This document shows positions 62,344-64,000 of a stretch of DNA of 64,000 bases, piece after piece. Below the pieces are notes generated by a model that was not told where the DNA came from, searched no databases, and saw nothing but the letters and a program-made list of their open reading frames with translations. A program made the position numbers and the translations under genes. Each line of letters opens with the position of its first letter. Position 1 is the stretch's first letter. This stretch comes from Deinococcus sp. Leaf326 (GTDB lineage Bacteria; Deinococcota; Deinococci; Deinococcales; Deinococcaceae), in the NCBI RefSeq assembly GCF_001424185.1, contig NZ_LMOM01000001.1, forward strand, positions 87,255 to 151,254, in the 5' to 3' direction.

Positions 62344-62725
62344 GGTCTCGGATCTCCTGTTGGTAGGCGAGAAGGCTGGTGGCCTCCTCCTCAATTTCCT
62401 TGGCAGTCGACACCTTGCCAAGAGCGAGGGCGCGGGCGTGCAGCGTGTACCGCTCGAAGAGCTCTGCCCCGATCTCATCCATTTCCACCCGGTCGGCCGC
62501 GTGCGCCTGGGCTGCGGGCAGGGCAGCCTCCAGCTCGGCGTCCGTCGGCTGGGGGATAGGCAGAGTCCAGGCTGTGACGTACACCACCTCCCCAACTTGG
62601 AGAAGTGCTGCGCCTGGGTAGAGCCAGCGCAGGGCCTGGGCCTGCTCGGGGGTCAGGGCGCGGCCTTCAGGAAGCGTGCTGTATACCTCGCGCACGGGCT
62701 CGGGCGTGGGGATGTAGTCGATCAT
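62321..62725 (-). CDS. Possible tail-fibre assembly protein
   Basis: 134 residues. Start MIDYIPTPEPVREVYSTLPEGRALTPEQAQALRWLYPGAALLQVGEVVYV; the C-terminal half is helical with ERYTLHARALALGKVSTAKEIEEEATSLLAYQQEI, resembling small tail-fibre chaperones. The ATGA overlap with the fibre-like gene upstream supports this. Identification is tentative. Confidence 0.45.
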   Translation of the reverse strand: MIDYIPTPEPVREVYSTLPEGRALTPEQAQALRWLYPGAALLQVGEVVYVTAWTLPIPQPTDAELEAALPAAQAHAADRVEMDEIGAELFERYTLHARALALGKVSTAKEIEEEATSLLAYQQEIRDRAPTSPS

Positions 62726-63756
62726 TGTCCGTACCCCCGGTGAACCGTCAGCAGGCTGTCCACGCCCACCGTGTAGTTCTGATCGCACGCGAGGTCGAAC
62801 CAGAGGTTTTGCCAGGCGTGGAGAGGGATCGTCCCGGTGATGGTCAACGTCTCGTCGCCGCCACGCAGGGTGCGCTTGTGGGCCAGGAGCACGCCCACGC
62901 CGAGGCGCTGCGGGAAGACCGAGAGGACCGCCCCCGCCTGTCCACCCTTCACCGCGATCTCCAGGGTGTAGTGGTACAGCCCCTGACCCAGCTCGGTGTT
63001 CCCCCGCGCGCTGTCGGCCGGCTTATAGCTGTGGTCCGGCTGACCTCGGCCGGTGTTGTCCAGAACGGCGCGGTTGATCGGGAAGCGCGCCGGGAGGCCG
63101 CCCGTGACCGGGAAGTCTCCAACCGGCCCGGCGATCATCAGCCCGGTCAGGTCGGTCGAGGTCAGGGCGTAGCCCTTGCCGATCATCAGCGGCTGGAAGG
63201 ACTCGGCCGTGTCGTAATCCCAGATCAGCTCGCCCGAGCCGGTGGGCTTGGGAATGACCCACTCCGCGCCGTTGTGCGTGATGGTGTCCGTGATCTGGAA
63301 GGGTGTGTTGCCCGCGTCCTCGTTGGGGATGTACCACTGGATGGTGCCGGCGCTGTAGACCGCCGTGCGGATGTAGAGCCAGTAGTACCCGTCCACGTTC
63401 TTGTACACGCGGAAGCCCATGCTCTCGCCCCGGTTGCTCAGGCGCCGGTTGCCGTGGACCTCGAGGACCGGCACGATGTCCCCGCCGCGCACCCCGAATG
63501 AGGCGAAGATGCGGCTGGTCTGCGTGTTGGCCGTGTTTCCGAAGTCGGACTGCCCCGTGATCTGGAAGACCACGCTGGTGCCCTCACCCGGCGAGTTGGG
63601 CTCATTGGGGACGTTGTTCAACCGGAACGCCCGGTACCAGCTGAAGCCCTCCAGGCGCTTACCCTTGAGCTGCGGCGTCTCCAGGAAGCTCAGGCGGCCG
63701 TCGTGGTTATCGAGCTTGGCCTCATTGGCGACCGGCTTGCGAGTGATCGTCCCCAT
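62722..63756 (-). CDS. Phage tail-fibre/receptor-binding-type protein
   Basis: 344 residues, beta-rich with many Gly, Asn and Thr. GTITRKPVANEAKLDNHDGRLSFLETPQLKGKRLEGFSWYRAFRLNNVPNEPN starts with a short helical neck followed by beta structure; FGNTANTQTSRIFASFGVRGGDIVPVLEVHGNRRLSNRG resembles virion appendage proteins. The true start is the ATG at 63756; the longer frame is Arg-rich and not protein-like. Confidence 0.65.
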   Translation of the reverse strand: MGTITRKPVANEAKLDNHDGRLSFLETPQLKGKRLEGFSWYRAFRLNNVPNEPNSPGEGTSVVFQITGQSDFGNTANTQTSRIFASFGVRGGDIVPVLEVHGNRRLSNRGESMGFRVYKNVDGYYWLYIRTAVYSAGTIQWYIPNEDAGNTPFQITDTITHNGAEWVIPKPTGSGELIWDYDTAESFQPLMIGKGYALTSTDLTGLMIAGPVGDFPVTGGLPARFPINRAVLDNTGRGQPDHSYKPADSARGNTELGQGLYHYTLEIAVKGGQAGAVLSVFPQRLGVGVLLAHKRTLRGGDETLTITGTIPLHAWQNLWFDLACDQNYTVGVDSLLTVHRGYGQ

Positions 63757-63757
63757 C

Positions 63758-64000
63758 TCAGACCTCCTCGACCGGGGGCGGCGGCGTGGGCTGGGCAAGG
63801 GTGCGGTACTCGATGCACAGCTGCGCGTCCACCGCGCCCTCCCGCACGACCCGGTAGGCGAGCAGCTCCCGCCCCCGGATCTCCTCGGAGTCCCCCGCCG
63901 AAAGCAGTGGCGTCTGCGCCGACGCCTCGCCGCCGATGCTGCGCCGGATCGTGCCCGAAACCACATGCACGGTTGCCTCATGGAACAGGACGTTGGTCGG
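63758..64000 (-). CDS. Phage protein, C-terminal end (runs off right edge)
   Basis: The last 80 residues are visible: VLFHEATVHVVSGTIRRSIGGEASAQTPLL...RGRELLAYRVVREGAVDAQLCIEYRTLAQPTPPPPVEEV. The frame is open to the window edge. An internal GTG at 63970 is possible, but upstream codons also look coding. Its stop is 1 base before the next gene's ATG (TGAGATG). Probably a structural or appendage protein. Confidence 0.5.
   Translation of the reverse strand, partial: PTNVLFHEATVHVVSGTIRRSIGGEASAQTPLLSAGDSEEIRGRELLAYRVVREGAVDAQLCIEYRTLAQPTPPPPVEEV

Larger units (their letters stand above)
52389..64000. mobile_element. Prophage, left part (continues past right edge)
   Basis: The left boundary is placed at 52389-52425, where the host permease gene breaks off. 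Contents: XRE repressor gene, early operon, Ala/Pro/Glu-rich gene, defence-like cassette, lysis genes, receptor-binding/tail-fibre-type genes. Late genes read leftward on the minus strand. No integrase, transposase, portal, terminase or capsid gene is visible, so head and recombination genes must lie to the right. Without the other end the att repeat or target duplication cannot be defined. Confidence 0.8.

Overview
The window is 64 kb of chromosome from a high-GC bacterium, almost certainly a Deinococcus. The protein evidence is an archaeal-type aspartyl-tRNA synthetase, a Gre-factor relative of the Gfh1 type known from Thermus/Deinococcus, and an LEA-like desiccation-type protein. The DNA evidence is that many genes have a TANNNT box ending only 6-9 bases before the start codon, with no Shine-Dalgarno site. 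This is the leaderless-mRNA arrangement reported in Deinococcus.

Bases 1 to about 52.4 kb are host chromosome, made of short, densely packed operons. In order they hold: the end of a methylmalonyl-CoA mutase gene, gluconokinase and uracil salvage; an envelope glycan start pair (WecA/TagO-like transferase plus UDP-GlcNAc 2-epimerase); a 1000-residue NTPase/TPR protein; an rRNA methyltransferase; PEP carboxykinase; a membrane diguanylate cyclase; aspS behind an apparent Asn/Asp leader-peptide attenuator; a CysQ-like phosphatase and several dehydrogenases; ccdA-ccmA-ccmB; an STN-domain protein and a PrcB-like lipoprotein; a PLP trans-sulfuration enzyme; a GH13 glucosidase with a LacI-type operator; an LEA-like protein; a MoxR/VWA pair; a decayed intradiol dioxygenase gene; hisZ-hisG; WYL and PadR regulators; a PatB/MalY lyase facing an MTA/SAH nucleosidase; an LrgAB pair; an old-yellow enzyme; and a Gfh1-like factor.

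At about 52.39-52.43 kb the upstream gene of a two-permease ABC exporter operon is cut off at its 5' end and phage-type sequence begins. The prophage runs off the right edge. Its left part has an XRE repressor gene facing a very good early promoter over a palindromic operator, five overlapping early genes on the plus strand ending at a strong terminator, and a convergent Ala/Pro/Glu-rich gene. Its right part is on the minus strand and carries receptor-binding/tail-fibre-type proteins, small membrane proteins, a probable NlpC/CHAP-type endolysin and a holin-like protein. No integrase, transposase, terminase or capsid gene is inside the window.

Between the early and late parts lies an AT-rich three-gene operon (about 56.4-58.4 kb) flanked by long inverted repeats. 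It encodes a ThsB/DUF1863-type TIR-like protein, a four-helix membrane protein of the SLATT (SMODS/SLOG-associated) class, and a second canonical TIR protein. This looks like a phage-borne anti-phage (abortive-infection) module of unusual composition, and is the best candidate here for an undescribed system. Next to it is a tiny transcription unit for two Cys-rich mini-proteins, bracketed by two related hairpins in inverted orientation.

The second stand-out is the aspS leader: a leaderless 13-codon ORF with three Asn and two Asp codons, then a competing helix and a U-run terminator, all upstream of the synthetase that (in the characterised Deinococcus enzyme) supplies Asp-tRNA-Asn for asparagine formation.
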